DNA of 64,000 nucleotides. Origin: Phytohabitans flavus. GTDB taxonomy: Bacteria; Actinomycetota; Actinomycetes; Mycobacteriales; Micromonosporaceae. Position 1 is the stretch's first letter. Each line of letters opens with the position of its first letter. The notes below the pieces were generated by a model. The model had not been told where the DNA came from. It did not search any database and saw only the letters and a program-made list of their open reading frames with translations. The position numbers and the translations under genes are program-made. This document shows positions 17,404 to 26,018 of this stretch, piece by piece. Location: the NCBI RefSeq assembly GCF_011764545.1, contig NZ_AP022870.1, forward strand, positions 1,286,001-1,350,000, written 5' to 3'.

Positions 17404-17442
17404 CCTCACCTTAATGTGAGGCGAGTCTCAGCTTAAGGTGAG
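17404..17442. promoter_or_regulatory. Tandem palindromic TetR operator
   Basis: CCTCAC-N6-GTGAGG at 17404-17421 and CTCA-GCTTAAGG-TGAG at 17427-17442 share the core CTCA..CTTAA..TGAG with centres about 22 bases apart, roughly two helical turns, which suits two TetR dimers binding side by side. It is placed between the TetR gene start (17380) and the Gfo/Idh start (17500). Confidence 0.7.
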
Positions 17443-17499
17443 GTGGCCCTCATGTAGCTATTGTTGCCCGGGTACTGACCTATCACCAGGAGAGACGCC

Positions 17500-18576
17500 A
17501 TGACACAACTCGATGCGATCGGCGTCGGCATCGTCGGGCTCAGCGCCGGCGGCGGCTGGGCTGGAACCGCGCACGTACCGGCGCTGGCCGGCGTGAAAGG
17601 CTACGAACTGCGCGCGCTCACGGCGAGTACGCGGGAATCGGCGAGGGCGGCCGGCGAGCGGTACGAAGTGCCGCTGGTCTTCGACAGCGCCGAGGAACTG
17701 GCGTCGCACCCGGACGTCGACCTGGTGGTGGTGACGGTGCGGGTGCCGCACCACGAGGCGTTGGTCCGGCCGGCATTACAGGCCGGCAAAATGGTCCTGT
17801 GTGAATGGCCGCTGGCGGTCGACCTGCCCACGGCGCGACGGATGTCCGCGCTCGCAGGAGGTATCCGGACGGCAGTGGGTCTTCAGGCCCGCTCCGCCCC
17901 GGCGCTGCGGTATCTCCGCGACCTGATCGCGGACGGCTATGTCGGCGAGGTGTTGTCGACAACGCTGATCGCCGCCCACGGCGGATTTGACGGCACCTAC
18001 AACTCCTCTACCCGGTACCTTCTCGACGCGGCCAACGGCGCCACCCTGCTGTCGATCCCATTCGGTCATGCGATCGACGCGCTGACGATGGTGCTGGGCG
18101 AGATCACCGACCTGTCGGCGACCACGGCCTTACGACGCCCGGTGCGGTACCACGCGGAAACCGGCGAACCTGCCACCGCGACCGCGCCGGACCAGGTCGC
18201 GGTCACCGCAACACTTGAATCCGGAGCGGTCGCGGTCGCGCATGTTCGGGGCGCCCGGTACCGGGCCGCAGACCTGCACTGGGAGATCAACGGCACCGAG
18301 GGCGTCGTCGTGGTGACGGCGCCGCAGGGCGGGCTGCTGGCCAAATCCCCGACCCTGCTGGGTGCCCGCGGATCGCACCCCGAGCTGGCCGAGCTTCCGG
18401 TGCCGCCGAGCTACGAGCTCGTACTTGCCGGCCACGCCGATCAGTACGCGTACCACGTCGCGCACGCCTACCGGCAGTTACGCGAGGACATCACCACCGG
18501 CAGCAGGACGATCCCGGACTTTGCGCACGCGGTACGACTACACGAGCTGCTCGACCAGATCATTCGGTCCAACTAG
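17500..18576 (+). CDS. Gfo/Idh/MocA-family protein, Gal80-like (catalytic Lys replaced)
   Basis: 358 residues; the ATG follows AGGAGA by six bases. The N-terminal Rossmann fold starts GVGIVGLSAGGGWAGTAHVPAL, and the NAD(P)-domain segment VRVPHHEALVRPALQAGKMV is typical. In catalytic members the next motif is C-E-K-P, whose Lys is essential; here it is CEWPLAV, as in the Gal80-like branch, which binds NAD(P) but is not known to be an enzyme. The C-terminal domain is complete (DLHWEINGTEGVVVVTAPQGG). It may be a redox or sugar sensor, or an enzyme of unusual mechanism. The divergent TetR with its tandem operator most likely controls it. Confidence 0.85.
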   Translation: MTQLDAIGVGIVGLSAGGGWAGTAHVPALAGVKGYELRALTASTRESARAAGERYEVPLVFDSAEELASHPDVDLVVVTVRVPHHEALVRPALQAGKMVLCEWPLAVDLPTARRMSALAGGIRTAVGLQARSAPALRYLRDLIADGYVGEVLSTTLIAAHGGFDGTYNSSTRYLLDAANGATLLSIPFGHAIDALTMVLGEITDLSATTALRRPVRYHAETGEPATATAPDQVAVTATLESGAVAVAHVRGARYRAADLHWEINGTEGVVVVTAPQGGLLAKSPTLLGARGSHPELAELPVPPSYELVLAGHADQYAYHVAHAYRQLREDITTGSRTIPDFAHAVRLHELLDQIIRSN

Positions 18577-18905
18577 CTGGCGGCCTTGTCACGGATGGGT
18601 CGCGCGTGCTGGAAGGCGACCAGCAGGGCGGTGACTAGGCCAGCCACTAGCAGGATCCTTACCACGTTGAACAGCACTGTGTCGCCCGTGGAGTGGGACG
18701 GGAAGATGTCCTTGACGAGCCAGCCGACGCCGAACCCCAGCCCCAGGTAGGCGTGCATCGCGGCCCGCAGGCGCGGGAAGGATTGCAGGCGGCCGAAGAT
18801 CCGGGGCGCCGCCGTGCCGCCACGGCTCTTGGCGAGCAGCACGGCGGCGACGGCCAGGTTGGCCACAGCGACCACGACGGCCAGGACCACGTCCGCGGAT
18901 CTCAT
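18573..18905 (-). CDS. Small integral membrane protein, unknown
   Basis: 110 residues with an N-terminal membrane helix (DVVLAVVVAVANLAVAAVLLA), an amphipathic middle (FPRLRAAMHAYLGLGFGVGWLVKDIF) and a C-terminal helix (VVRILLVAGLVTALLVAF). Its stop codon overlaps the stop of the converging Gfo/Idh gene (CTAG shared at 18573-18576). No family recognised. Confidence 0.65.
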   Translation of the reverse strand: MRSADVVLAVVVAVANLAVAAVLLAKSRGGTAAPRIFGRLQSFPRLRAAMHAYLGLGFGVGWLVKDIFPSHSTGDTVLFNVVRILLVAGLVTALLVAFQHARPIRDKAAS

Positions 18906-19079
18906 GGGGCCACACGCTATCGCACGGATGCCTGCGGCCGAGATCAGCGGAAGTTGAACTCATCGTAGTGGATCGACGCGGGCGGCTCGCCAATCCGGCA
19001 GGAGGCGCGGGACAGCGCCCGTGCCATGCGCCACGGGCCGGCCACTACCGCCGCCGCGGACAGCTCGTCCATTAACCGG

Positions 19080-19290
19080 CATCTACATAACGAACCCGGG
19101 CTGCCCTACTAGTACGACAGCCGTGGTTTGCTGAGGGCGCGTCTTCGCTGGTAGTGGCTGTTTTGGCACGGTACTGATGGCGGCGGCGCCATCGTGACCG
19201 TCGATCGATGAAGTCGCGGCAACGCCGCTCGGTGATCGGATGTGCCGCTGGCAATCCCACGGCGTGTGGCTCACTCTTCTGCCGCTGATC
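19080..19290 (-). mobile_element. Possible transposase C-terminal scrap (IS701-like)
   Basis: One leftward frame reads RSRWRRRHQYRAKTATT, which resembles the 'W-S-x-W-R-R-x-H-Q-x-x-A' end of IS701-family transposases, preceded by QRQKSEPHAVGLPAAHP that has no clear match. The remaining part of the 18906-19292 gap holds nothing I recognise. Weak call. Confidence 0.25.
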
Positions 19291-19292
19291 GA

Positions 19293-20348
19293 TCATTGGA
19301 CGGCGATGCCTTGCACGGGTCGTGCCGGCTCCGGCTCCGACACGGCATGCTCGTACACCTGGGATTGAACCGGGAGGTGGCGTCGCGACACCACCGTCCA
19401 CAACAGATGCCAGCCCGTTGGCGGCGAAGTCACGACGTCGGGAACCACGCCCTCGGTCAGCCCGAACCGGTGCCTGGACACCATCACCGAGCCAGCCGTG
19501 TGACGGGGCAGCACGTACTCGGCCCGCACCTTCGCCAACACCGCCGCCGCGTACCCGGCAGGCATCGGAACCTCGCGCAGCAGTACCGCCGCGGCGCCGA
19601 CCGCGACCCCCACGACGGCGGCCGGCTCGTCGACCAGCGGCGGCAGCCTTAGCTTGCTCAGGACGGCGCCTGCCGTGGCCACCGTCAAAGCCAGGTATGC
19701 CCGGCCGTGCCCGGCAGCGATCGTCGGCTCGTCGACGGCGTCCGGCCGCACCGCGAGCAGCTCGCTGACCACGCCGTCGGCGGCCAGGCGCCGGGACACC
19801 GATGTCACCAGATCCACCGCCCCGGGGTACAACCGGTCCACAAGCGACGATGCCTTGACCGCCTCGCTCTGGTGACTGGCCTCGACGAAGCTGAAGCGGC
19901 CCACCGGCGGATCGCCGACGTAGGTCGACAGGTCCGGCACGTCCGAATACTCCAAACCCGCCACCGTCACCTCCAGTGCGCCGAGCAGACGCTCGACCAC
20001 CAGCGGCGGCAGCGCGCCCAGAGCGTCCACCGCAGCGGAATCCACGGGCGTACGGACGGCGACGTAGCCAGCGGGCACCGGCGCGCCCGCGACAGGCTTC
20101 GATCGAGGCCCGCCAGATGGCGCAGGCATCGCCTGGACACGCCGGGCGGCCGCCGGCCGGCGCATCCTTTCCACGACCCCCGCTGCCGGCCCCGGGATCA
20201 GGCCTGGATCGGGCGGCGACGCCAGCCGCCCCAACACCGCCGCCGGGATCGCCGGAATCAGGCCCATGACCACCCGCATCGCCGAAGCGACCGGCGCGGC
20301 CAGCCGCGCCACCACCATGCCAGGAACCTCACCCATGATGCCGGCCAT
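19293..20348 (-). CDS. Hypothetical protein, Ala/Val-rich
   Basis: 351 residues from the ATG at 20348. An N-terminal hydrophobic stretch (MVVARLAAPVASAMRVVMGLIPAIPAAVL) may be a signal or membrane anchor, followed by a Pro-rich linker (to about residue 85) and a mostly helical body with segments such as LPPLVVERLLGALEVTVAGLEY and GRAYLALTVATAGAVLSKLRLPPLVDEPAAVVG in outline. The composition looks like real protein, while the opposite strand does not. The frame is open 37 codons further upstream but into Cys/Arg-rich sequence. No family recognised and no obvious partner. Confidence 0.5.
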   Translation of the reverse strand: MAGIMGEVPGMVVARLAAPVASAMRVVMGLIPAIPAAVLGRLASPPDPGLIPGPAAGVVERMRRPAAARRVQAMPAPSGGPRSKPVAGAPVPAGYVAVRTPVDSAAVDALGALPPLVVERLLGALEVTVAGLEYSDVPDLSTYVGDPPVGRFSFVEASHQSEAVKASSLVDRLYPGAVDLVTSVSRRLAADGVVSELLAVRPDAVDEPTIAAGHGRAYLALTVATAGAVLSKLRLPPLVDEPAAVVGVAVGAAAVLLREVPMPAGYAAAVLAKVRAEYVLPRHTAGSVMVSRHRFGLTEGVVPDVVTSPPTGWHLLWTVVSRRHLPVQSQVYEHAVSEPEPARPVQGIAVQ

Positions 20349-20524
20349 CGTAGAGGGCTGGGAGCGCCAGCGCGGCCCTCCCACCGGCCGGCCTACAGAG
20401 TAGGTACAGGTAAAAAGACGCCGGCGGATAGCACAAGACTGACTGCACGGATCTGCCACGATCCGCTCGTGGCGTTCCTGCCGAGCTGGTCACGCTCGGT
20501 AGAGGTGGGCTTTGATTGGCTCGT

Positions 20525-21022
20525 TCAGTCGAGCGTGATGCGTTGCGCGTCTGCGGGTATCCAGGGGCTCGGCTCCGTGGTCCAGTTGGGATCGTGTTGC
20601 TGCACCGCGGCGATGAACGGACTGGGTGGCCGGTAGGCGTGGACCGTGACGTAGTGCACGATCAACGACGGCGCAGCGAACATCGTGTCGCGCCGTGTCG
20701 ATGGCACCCTGATCTCGCTGTGGCCCAGGACCAGCGTGCCGGTGGCATGGTCGGCTGTCGGTATGGAGCTCATGGACCGTTGCGGGCAGAAGGAGCAGTC
20801 GTGATAGCCGCGCATCACGTTGGTCCGTGGTCCGGCGATGATGTCCAGCAAGGCAGCCGCGAACCCATCGGGGATTGGGCCTTGTTCGAACGGGTGCGGG
20901 GCGTCGAGCCAGCCTACGTTGATCCGGTCGTATCGAGGCCGAAAACTCAGCCAGCCCCAGTTGAAGCTGATGACGTCCATGTCCCGGTACTGATGCGCAC
21001 TCAGATCTTCGAAGAACGCCAC
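20525..21022 (-). CDS. Uncharacterised protein, DUF7919-like
   Basis: 165 residues beginning MAFFEDLSAHQYRD. The body has INVGWLDAPHPFEQGPIP, YHDCSFCPQ with a Cys pair, LVLGHSEIRVPS and APSLIVHYVTVHAYRPPSPFIAAV. I remember a family of small actinobacterial proteins with the pattern 'nvGWLd..HpF..G', 'RG.H.C.lC', 'LG.AEIrv', 'AP.LI.HYV..H.Y.PP..F' annotated as DUF7919, often next to polymorphic-toxin immunity genes; the number is from memory. The two Cys with His could bind a metal. The gene stands alone. Confidence 0.65.
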   Translation of the reverse strand: MAFFEDLSAHQYRDMDVISFNWGWLSFRPRYDRINVGWLDAPHPFEQGPIPDGFAAALLDIIAGPRTNVMRGYHDCSFCPQRSMSSIPTADHATGTLVLGHSEIRVPSTRRDTMFAAPSLIVHYVTVHAYRPPSPFIAAVQQHDPNWTTEPSPWIPADAQRITLD

Positions 21023-21166
21023 GCCGTCTTCCTAGCACGCCTGCGCGTCGCACACGCGGCTCTGGGAACGGGCGAGCGGATCTGCCGCTGATCGAGCAGG
21101 GACGCGGCCCTGCCCCGCTCGGTTGAGGTACGCGCGAACGGCTGGGTGGTAGTGGCGGCCCGCGTT

Positions 21167-21967
21167 TCATCGCTGCTCGGGTGGCTCCGAGGTGTTCCGG
21201 CCGGATGGGAGTGTCGAGACTTGGGCCAGCACTGCGACTGCGGGGAAGATCAGGGCTGCGAGGGTGTTCCAGACCAGATGCGTCGTCGACATTCGTGTCC
21301 AGTCCTGGGCCGATCCGGTTGCGCCGCCGGCTGCGTAGAGGGCGATGACGACGCAGGCGACGTATGCGTAGGCGGTGGCGGTGACGAAGCGGTTCGCGAT
21401 CTGGTGGCCGGTGCCGCGGCGTGAGCGGATGGCAAGCGTCGCGGCGATCAGCAGGATGCAGGCGAGTAGGACCCAGCCGTATGCGCTGGCGATTCGGACC
21501 AGCCAGGGGGGCGTTGTGCCGTGGGCGGCGACGCTGTCGAGGTATTCGACTGCGGTCGCGCCGACGTGGTAGGTGACGATGATCGCGATGACGTAGGTGG
21601 TGGTGACGTAGAACCTTGTCATTCGGCCGGCGGTGGTGTCGCTAGTGTCGATGAGCCAGCAGATGCCGGCGAAGATTCCGAGGGCGCCAAGCCCGAGCAG
21701 GCCTGCGGCGTGCATCGTTTCGGTCCACGCGCGGGCGCATACGCGTTCGCCCGCGATGACGCCGAACAGGAAGGCGTCGAATGCGAGGACCAGGAAGGAG
21801 CTGCCGAAGATGACCAGGGCGTTGGTCCTGCGTACCTGGTCGCTGCGGGAGCTCAACAGCAGCACGATGCCGGCGAAGACGAGGCCGGCGAGGACGCCCG
21901 CGAATGCGGAATGCACTGGCGCCGAGGCGATGGGACTCCAATCCAGCGTGTCGCAGTCGCGGTCCAC
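21167..21967 (-). CDS. Seven-helix integral membrane protein, unknown
   Basis: 266 residues from a GTG at 21967. Seven hydrophobic helices can be marked, starting with AFAGVLAGLVFAGIVLLLS, ALVIFGSSFLVLAFDAFLFG and MHAAGLLGLGALGIFAGICWLI, and ending HLVWNTLAALIFPAVAVLA. A short polar C-terminus follows. There is no recognisable transporter or enzyme motif. The arrangement and length resemble anonymous actinobacterial membrane proteins; I cannot name a family. Confidence 0.7.
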   Translation of the reverse strand: MDRDCDTLDWSPIASAPVHSAFAGVLAGLVFAGIVLLLSSRSDQVRRTNALVIFGSSFLVLAFDAFLFGVIAGERVCARAWTETMHAAGLLGLGALGIFAGICWLIDTSDTTAGRMTRFYVTTTYVIAIIVTYHVGATAVEYLDSVAAHGTTPPWLVRIASAYGWVLLACILLIAATLAIRSRRGTGHQIANRFVTATAYAYVACVVIALYAAGGATGSAQDWTRMSTTHLVWNTLAALIFPAVAVLAQVSTLPSGRNTSEPPEQR

Positions 21968-22278
21968 GGCAGAAGCATGACAGGCGCCTACGGTGATCGC
22001 GACTAGCCGATCGGACTGGCCACGCTGATCGTACGGTGTTGCCTGCGCGGCTTTGCAGTCGACGGGGTGTCATCTGGGCCGCTGGCTAACGCATGCAGTG
22101 GGGTCTTGGCGCCACTTGGTTCGATATGCATCAAGATGATGTCAGCGACGCTATGTTGATGTGCCAGCGACGTGGTCATTCAACCGCAAACACGGTACGT
22201 CGCCCCAGCAACGTACGGATCTGCCGATGTGCGTGCGTTCGCTAACCGGCGTATCGGCGGCTTGGCGAACTGGCTACC

Positions 22279-22284
22279 TATACT
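22279..22284 (+). promoter_or_regulatory. -10 element TATACT of a leaderless gene
   Basis: TATACT lies six bases before the GTG at 22291, the spacing expected when transcription starts at or next to the start codon. There is no ribosome-binding site, consistent with a leaderless mRNA, which is common in actinomycetes. No clear -35 box. Confidence 0.5.
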
Positions 22285-22290
22285 TCGCCA

Positions 22291-22902
22291 GTGGCATCAG
22301 TGACGGAGGCATGGGTTCGGATTGAGGACTGGATGCGACGGCACGCGTCAGCGAGCACCAGTGTGCTGGCCCGACCGGCGGCCCAGGAATCGATCGCCGC
22401 CGCCGAAGCCGAGCTCGGCCTGCCGTTTCCTGCGGAACTGGCTGAATCGCTGCGCCGGCACGACGGCCTCACGGAGTGGGCGAACATCCTGCCTGAAGCG
22501 GCTCCGCTCTCCGTAGTGGGCATCGTCGAGTATCGCCAGATGCGTATGGAGATCGCGCCCGATGTCGATGGTTTCGCTCGGCACGGTGCCGAGGCAGAGC
22601 CGTGGTGGCATGAACGTTGGCTTCCATTCGGGGACGGTGGCTCTGGTCTTCAAGTCATCGACTTGCGACCCGGGTCCGGATTCGGCCGCGTGGGCTGGGC
22701 GCCGACCAGCAACCCTGCGGACTTCTCGGACTCTTGGCCGTCGCTGGAGGCATACCTGACGACCGTCGCCGACGCCCTCGAAACCGGTGGCGCGGCAGGC
22801 GTCTGGTATCCGTACCTGACCATTGATGGCGCGCCCTGGTGGGGCCTAGGCGGAGAGGCCGAGCTCAACGGCGAGCCCTTGCGTGCTGCTCCTCAGCGTT
22901 GA
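22291..22902 (+). CDS. SMI1/KNR4 (SUKH-1) family protein
   Basis: 203 residues from GTG 22291. The opening helix-loop with SIAAAEAELGLPFPAELAESLRRHDG is the family signature, followed by WHERWLPFGDGGSGLQVIDL and a C-terminal part ending in WWGLGGEAEL. In bacteria these proteins are frequently immunity proteins against contact-dependent toxins, but many solitary copies have unknown roles, and no toxin gene is adjacent. Probably leaderless (TATACT six bases upstream). Confidence 0.85.
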   Translation: MASVTEAWVRIEDWMRRHASASTSVLARPAAQESIAAAEAELGLPFPAELAESLRRHDGLTEWANILPEAAPLSVVGIVEYRQMRMEIAPDVDGFARHGAEAEPWWHERWLPFGDGGSGLQVIDLRPGSGFGRVGWAPTSNPADFSDSWPSLEAYLTTVADALETGGAAGVWYPYLTIDGAPWWGLGGEAELNGEPLRAAPQR

Positions 22903-23160
22903 ATCAGATTAGCCAACCTGGTTGCAGGGGCTGCCCGGCCACGCAACAGCGGTTACCGTCCGCTCATGCCGCGACCCGGGCGCGACGCTGCGTCTATCCG
23001 GATGGCGCTCATCGAGTGTCGACGAGGGCGCTGCTTGTGCGGGCACTCCCGCGGGCCCTGATCAGGTGTCCATTCAGAATGGGACGATGAAAGAAGTTGG
23101 CGCGGTAGTCCACGATGGACGTGTCGACGAAGGCTGCAGCCTTTTGCCGCGTGCGCGCCC
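22903..23160. other. Intergenic, nothing recognised
   Basis: 258 bases between the converging SMI1 and qcrB genes. No convincing terminator hairpin, gene or repeat was seen. Confidence 0.3.
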
Positions 23161-24810
23161 TCACTTGGTGATCTCTTCGCGGTCCGGGCGGGCGGTGACC
23201 GGTGGGTGGCCGGGCGAGACCGGGGCCTCGGCGGGCTTTTCGATCGGGAAGAAGAAGCCGCGGATGGCCGGGGCGAGTGCGCCGAGTCGGTTCATCTTCT
23301 TCGGGATCACCCAGCCGGCGTACTTCAGGGTGCCGTGGCCGTGCTCGTCGACCGGCGCGAGCGGCTGGTGCACCTCGACGAAGCGGCCGTCGGGCAGCCG
23401 CCGGATGATGCCGGTCTCGACACCGTGTGCCAGCACCTCGCGGTCGTGCTGCTGCAGGCCGAGGCATATCCGGTACGTGACGTAGTACGCGAGCGGCGGC
23501 GCCAGGAGCAGGCCGATCCGGCCGGCCCAGGTCATCGCGTTGAGGCTGATGTGGAACTTGTCGGCGATCACGTCGTTGCCGCCGGACAGCGTCAGGACGA
23601 TCCAGAAGGCGATCGCCATCGCGCCGAGCGCGGTGCGCGCGGGCACGTCACGCGGGCGCTGCAGCAGGTTGTGCGACCGGTAGTCCTTGGTCAGCCTGGC
23701 CTCGATGAACGGATAGATCGGCGGCAACAGCATGAGGACGCCGGGCAGCACGGCAGCGGGCCACAGCATCGACGGGATGGTGTAGCCACCGAAACGTATC
23801 TCCCACGCCGGAAACAGCCGGATTGCCCCGTCGAGGAACATGACGTACCAGTCGGGCTGGCTGGCCGCCGAGACCGTGTACGCCTCGTACGGGCCGAAGA
23901 GCCAGATCGGGTTGATCTGGAAGAGACCGCCCATCAGCGCGATAACGCCGAAGACGATCATGAAGAAGCCGCCCTGCTTGATCGTGTACCGCGGCACGAA
24001 GCGCTCACCGACCACGTTGTGCTCGGTGCGCCCGGGGCCCGGCCACTGGGTGTGCTTCTGCTTGAAGACAAGGCCCAGATGGACGCTGATCAGCGCAAGT
24101 ATCGTGAGCGGGATGAGGAACACGTGCGCGATGTAGAACCGGCCCATGATCACGGTGCCGGGAAACTCGCCGTCGAAGATCGACGTGGTCACCCAGGAGC
24201 CGATCACCGGGATCGACAACATGATCGCCGAGGCGATTCGCAGGCCGGTGCCGGAGAGCGCGTCGTCCGGCAGCGAGTACCCGGTGAAGCCCATCAGGAA
24301 GGCCAGCCAGAAGAGCAGGAGTCCGATGATCCAGTTGGTCTCGCGCGGCTTCCGGAACGCCCCGGTGAAGAAGATCCGGAACATGTGCACCACGATCGCG
24401 GCGACGAAGGTCAGCGCCGCCCAGTGGTGCATCTGGCGCATGATCAGGCCGCCGCGCACGTCGAACGAGAGGTTGAGGCTGGACGCGTACGCCTCGGACA
24501 TGTGCACGCCGCGCAGCGGTGCGTAGCTGCCGTCATACGTCACCGTGGTGAGCGACGGGGTGTAGAAGAACGTCAGGAACGTGCCGGTCAGCAGCAGGAT
24601 GATGAACGAGAAGAGCGCGATCTCGCCCAGCAGGAACGACCAGTGGTCGGGGAAGACCTTGTTGAGGATGTTGCGCAGGGGCGTGGCAGCTTGGAACCGG
24701 TCGTCCAGCCCACCGGCCGTCTTCGCGGGAATTGCGCTGACGTCTACCCTCCGGCGCTTCATGGCTGGGACATCAGCTTTTGTGATCTCGGCTCGCGTGC
24801 TACCCAACAT
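23161..24810 (-). CDS. qcrB: Cytochrome bc1 complex cytochrome b subunit (stand-alone)
   Basis: 549 residues, the actinobacterial type with a long C-terminal extension. Haem-ligating His pairs are in the second and fourth helices (MHHWAALTFVAAIVVH and YIAHVFLIPLTILALISVH), the Qo-site motif is PDWY in SQPDWYVMFLDG, and helices such as HWSFLLGEIALFSFIILLLTG are clear. It would carry electrons from menaquinol to the cytochrome c1/Rieske subunits in the membrane. Normally qcrC, qcrA and qcrB form one operon beside ctaE; here there is neither qcrA nor qcrC within 60 kb visible, so this is probably a second, accessory copy. ATG 24810 has GGAG five bases upstream. Confidence 0.9.
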   Translation of the reverse strand: MLGSTRAEITKADVPAMKRRRVDVSAIPAKTAGGLDDRFQAATPLRNILNKVFPDHWSFLLGEIALFSFIILLLTGTFLTFFYTPSLTTVTYDGSYAPLRGVHMSEAYASSLNLSFDVRGGLIMRQMHHWAALTFVAAIVVHMFRIFFTGAFRKPRETNWIIGLLLFWLAFLMGFTGYSLPDDALSGTGLRIASAIMLSIPVIGSWVTTSIFDGEFPGTVIMGRFYIAHVFLIPLTILALISVHLGLVFKQKHTQWPGPGRTEHNVVGERFVPRYTIKQGGFFMIVFGVIALMGGLFQINPIWLFGPYEAYTVSAASQPDWYVMFLDGAIRLFPAWEIRFGGYTIPSMLWPAAVLPGVLMLLPPIYPFIEARLTKDYRSHNLLQRPRDVPARTALGAMAIAFWIVLTLSGGNDVIADKFHISLNAMTWAGRIGLLLAPPLAYYVTYRICLGLQQHDREVLAHGVETGIIRRLPDGRFVEVHQPLAPVDEHGHGTLKYAGWVIPKKMNRLGALAPAIRGFFFPIEKPAEAPVSPGHPPVTARPDREEITK

Positions 24811-25001
24811 TGTTGGCTCCAGGAATACGTCTTCCAGTTCGCGCCGCTCATGGTCCAGACGCGCGCGGCGGCCCTCTCGATCGGATCTGCCGCCGCCCGC
24901 CGCAGATCAGCAATGGCCCGTCGCCACTCGACTGTCTTCGATCTACGTTACTACGTCATGTAGTAGTTGTCGAGGTTCGCTCAATTTCCCTTGGTTGCTC
25001 G

Positions 25002-25762
25002 CTATCCGTCGCACCCACCGCGACGAACGTCGGTGTCGTCCTCGGCGGCTAGCTGATGGATAGGAGGGAGGATGACCAGGAAGGCGGTCAGCAGGGGTGA
25101 GGCGATGCTCAGCCCACTGATCGGGTTGCCCAGCAGCGGGGGCGTCGAGGTGGAGGCGGGCCTGGGCGTTCCAGCCACTCCTGGTCCGGGAGTCCGTTCT
25201 CCGGGTCGCCCAGCGCTACCTCCACCAGGCGAGCTGCGGCGGATCGCCGCGCCAGCAGCAGCGGCACGACGGCGGCGGCGAATACCGCGGCGAAGAACGC
25301 ACATAGCCCAGGACCGCCGCGACCGGAAAGGTCTGCTCGTCCAGAGCGCCGGAGCTGATCAGGACGATCCGCAGCGCACCGCTTCCAACCCCGTCCCCAA
25401 CGTCCGAGCGCCTGATCTTGGCGCCCTCATCTGCCGCAGGCAATGCGCGCGACCCTCCGAGCCTCGTCACGATCCGTGAGCCGAAGGATGGTCCGGCGCT
25501 TGGACGGCTCCTTGAGCTCGCGCCCCTGCTTGGCGTGAGGCGGCGAGCTACAGCTGGAGGAGCCGGTCGCTGACACTGCCAGAGCGGCGAAGGCGGCCAG
25601 GAAGAACGCGCCTCTAGGTGGGTGTTCGCCGCGGACGCTGGAGCGGTGGGTGACCAGGGCCATCCCGGCGTAGGCGGCAGGTGCCTGGCGGTGGGGAAGA
25701 AGGTGCCGACTTTGCTTGCGCCGGCATGGCAGAACCTGGCGATGGTGCACGTCAGTGCCCAT
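25002..25762 (-). pseudogene. Possible degraded membrane protein
   Basis: The interval 24811-25821 has no intact gene. Leftward frames contain scattered hydrophobic pieces (GAFFLAAFAALAVSATGSSS, ALDEQTFPVAAVLGYV, SPLLTAFLVILPP) that could belong to one decayed multi-span protein with several frameshifts. No family can be named; the call is weak. Confidence 0.2.
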
Positions 25763-25821
25763 GCTCGTTTATCGGCCTGTCCGCTCGGCCGCCCGCCGTG
25801 AGAACCCGTCTGGGAACTGGT

Positions 25822-26018
25822 TTATGGGCGGCGGGCGAGGCGTCGGCTCATGATGATGATCATTGACCATTGGACGAACGCGGCGTGGTGTTCGGGGAGG
25901 CGTTCGTAGTCGCGTACGGTCCGGCGGCAGCGGCTGATCCAGGCCAGAGTCCGTTCGACGACCCACCGTCGTGGTAGGACTTGGAAGCCGATTTGGCCGG
26001 CTAGTTTGGCTACGATCT
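25822..26018 (-). mobile_element. IS5-type transposase C-terminal remnant
   Basis: The peptide LPRRWVVERTLAWISRCR (with the Glu of the DDE triad), then RDYERLPEHHAAFVQWSMI and MSRRLARRP is the end of an IS5/IS112-type transposase. It is preceded by IVAKLAGQIGFQV, after which the frame passes into the end of the WD40 gene, so the element's 5' part was lost where it joins that gene. It differs from the other IS5-type scrap at 13.2 kb. Confidence 0.75.

Noticed and set aside
19293..20636. Rightward frames (19322-19768, 19707-20636) over the Ala/Val-rich hypothetical protein
   Set aside because: Arg/Pro/Ser-rich composition without secondary-structure pattern; the leftward frame is protein-like.
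23206..24963. 585-residue open frame on the + strand
   Set aside because: It is antisense to the well-conserved qcrB; the composition (Asp/Glu/Arg/His-rich, no hydrophobic core) is that of a GC-rich shadow frame.
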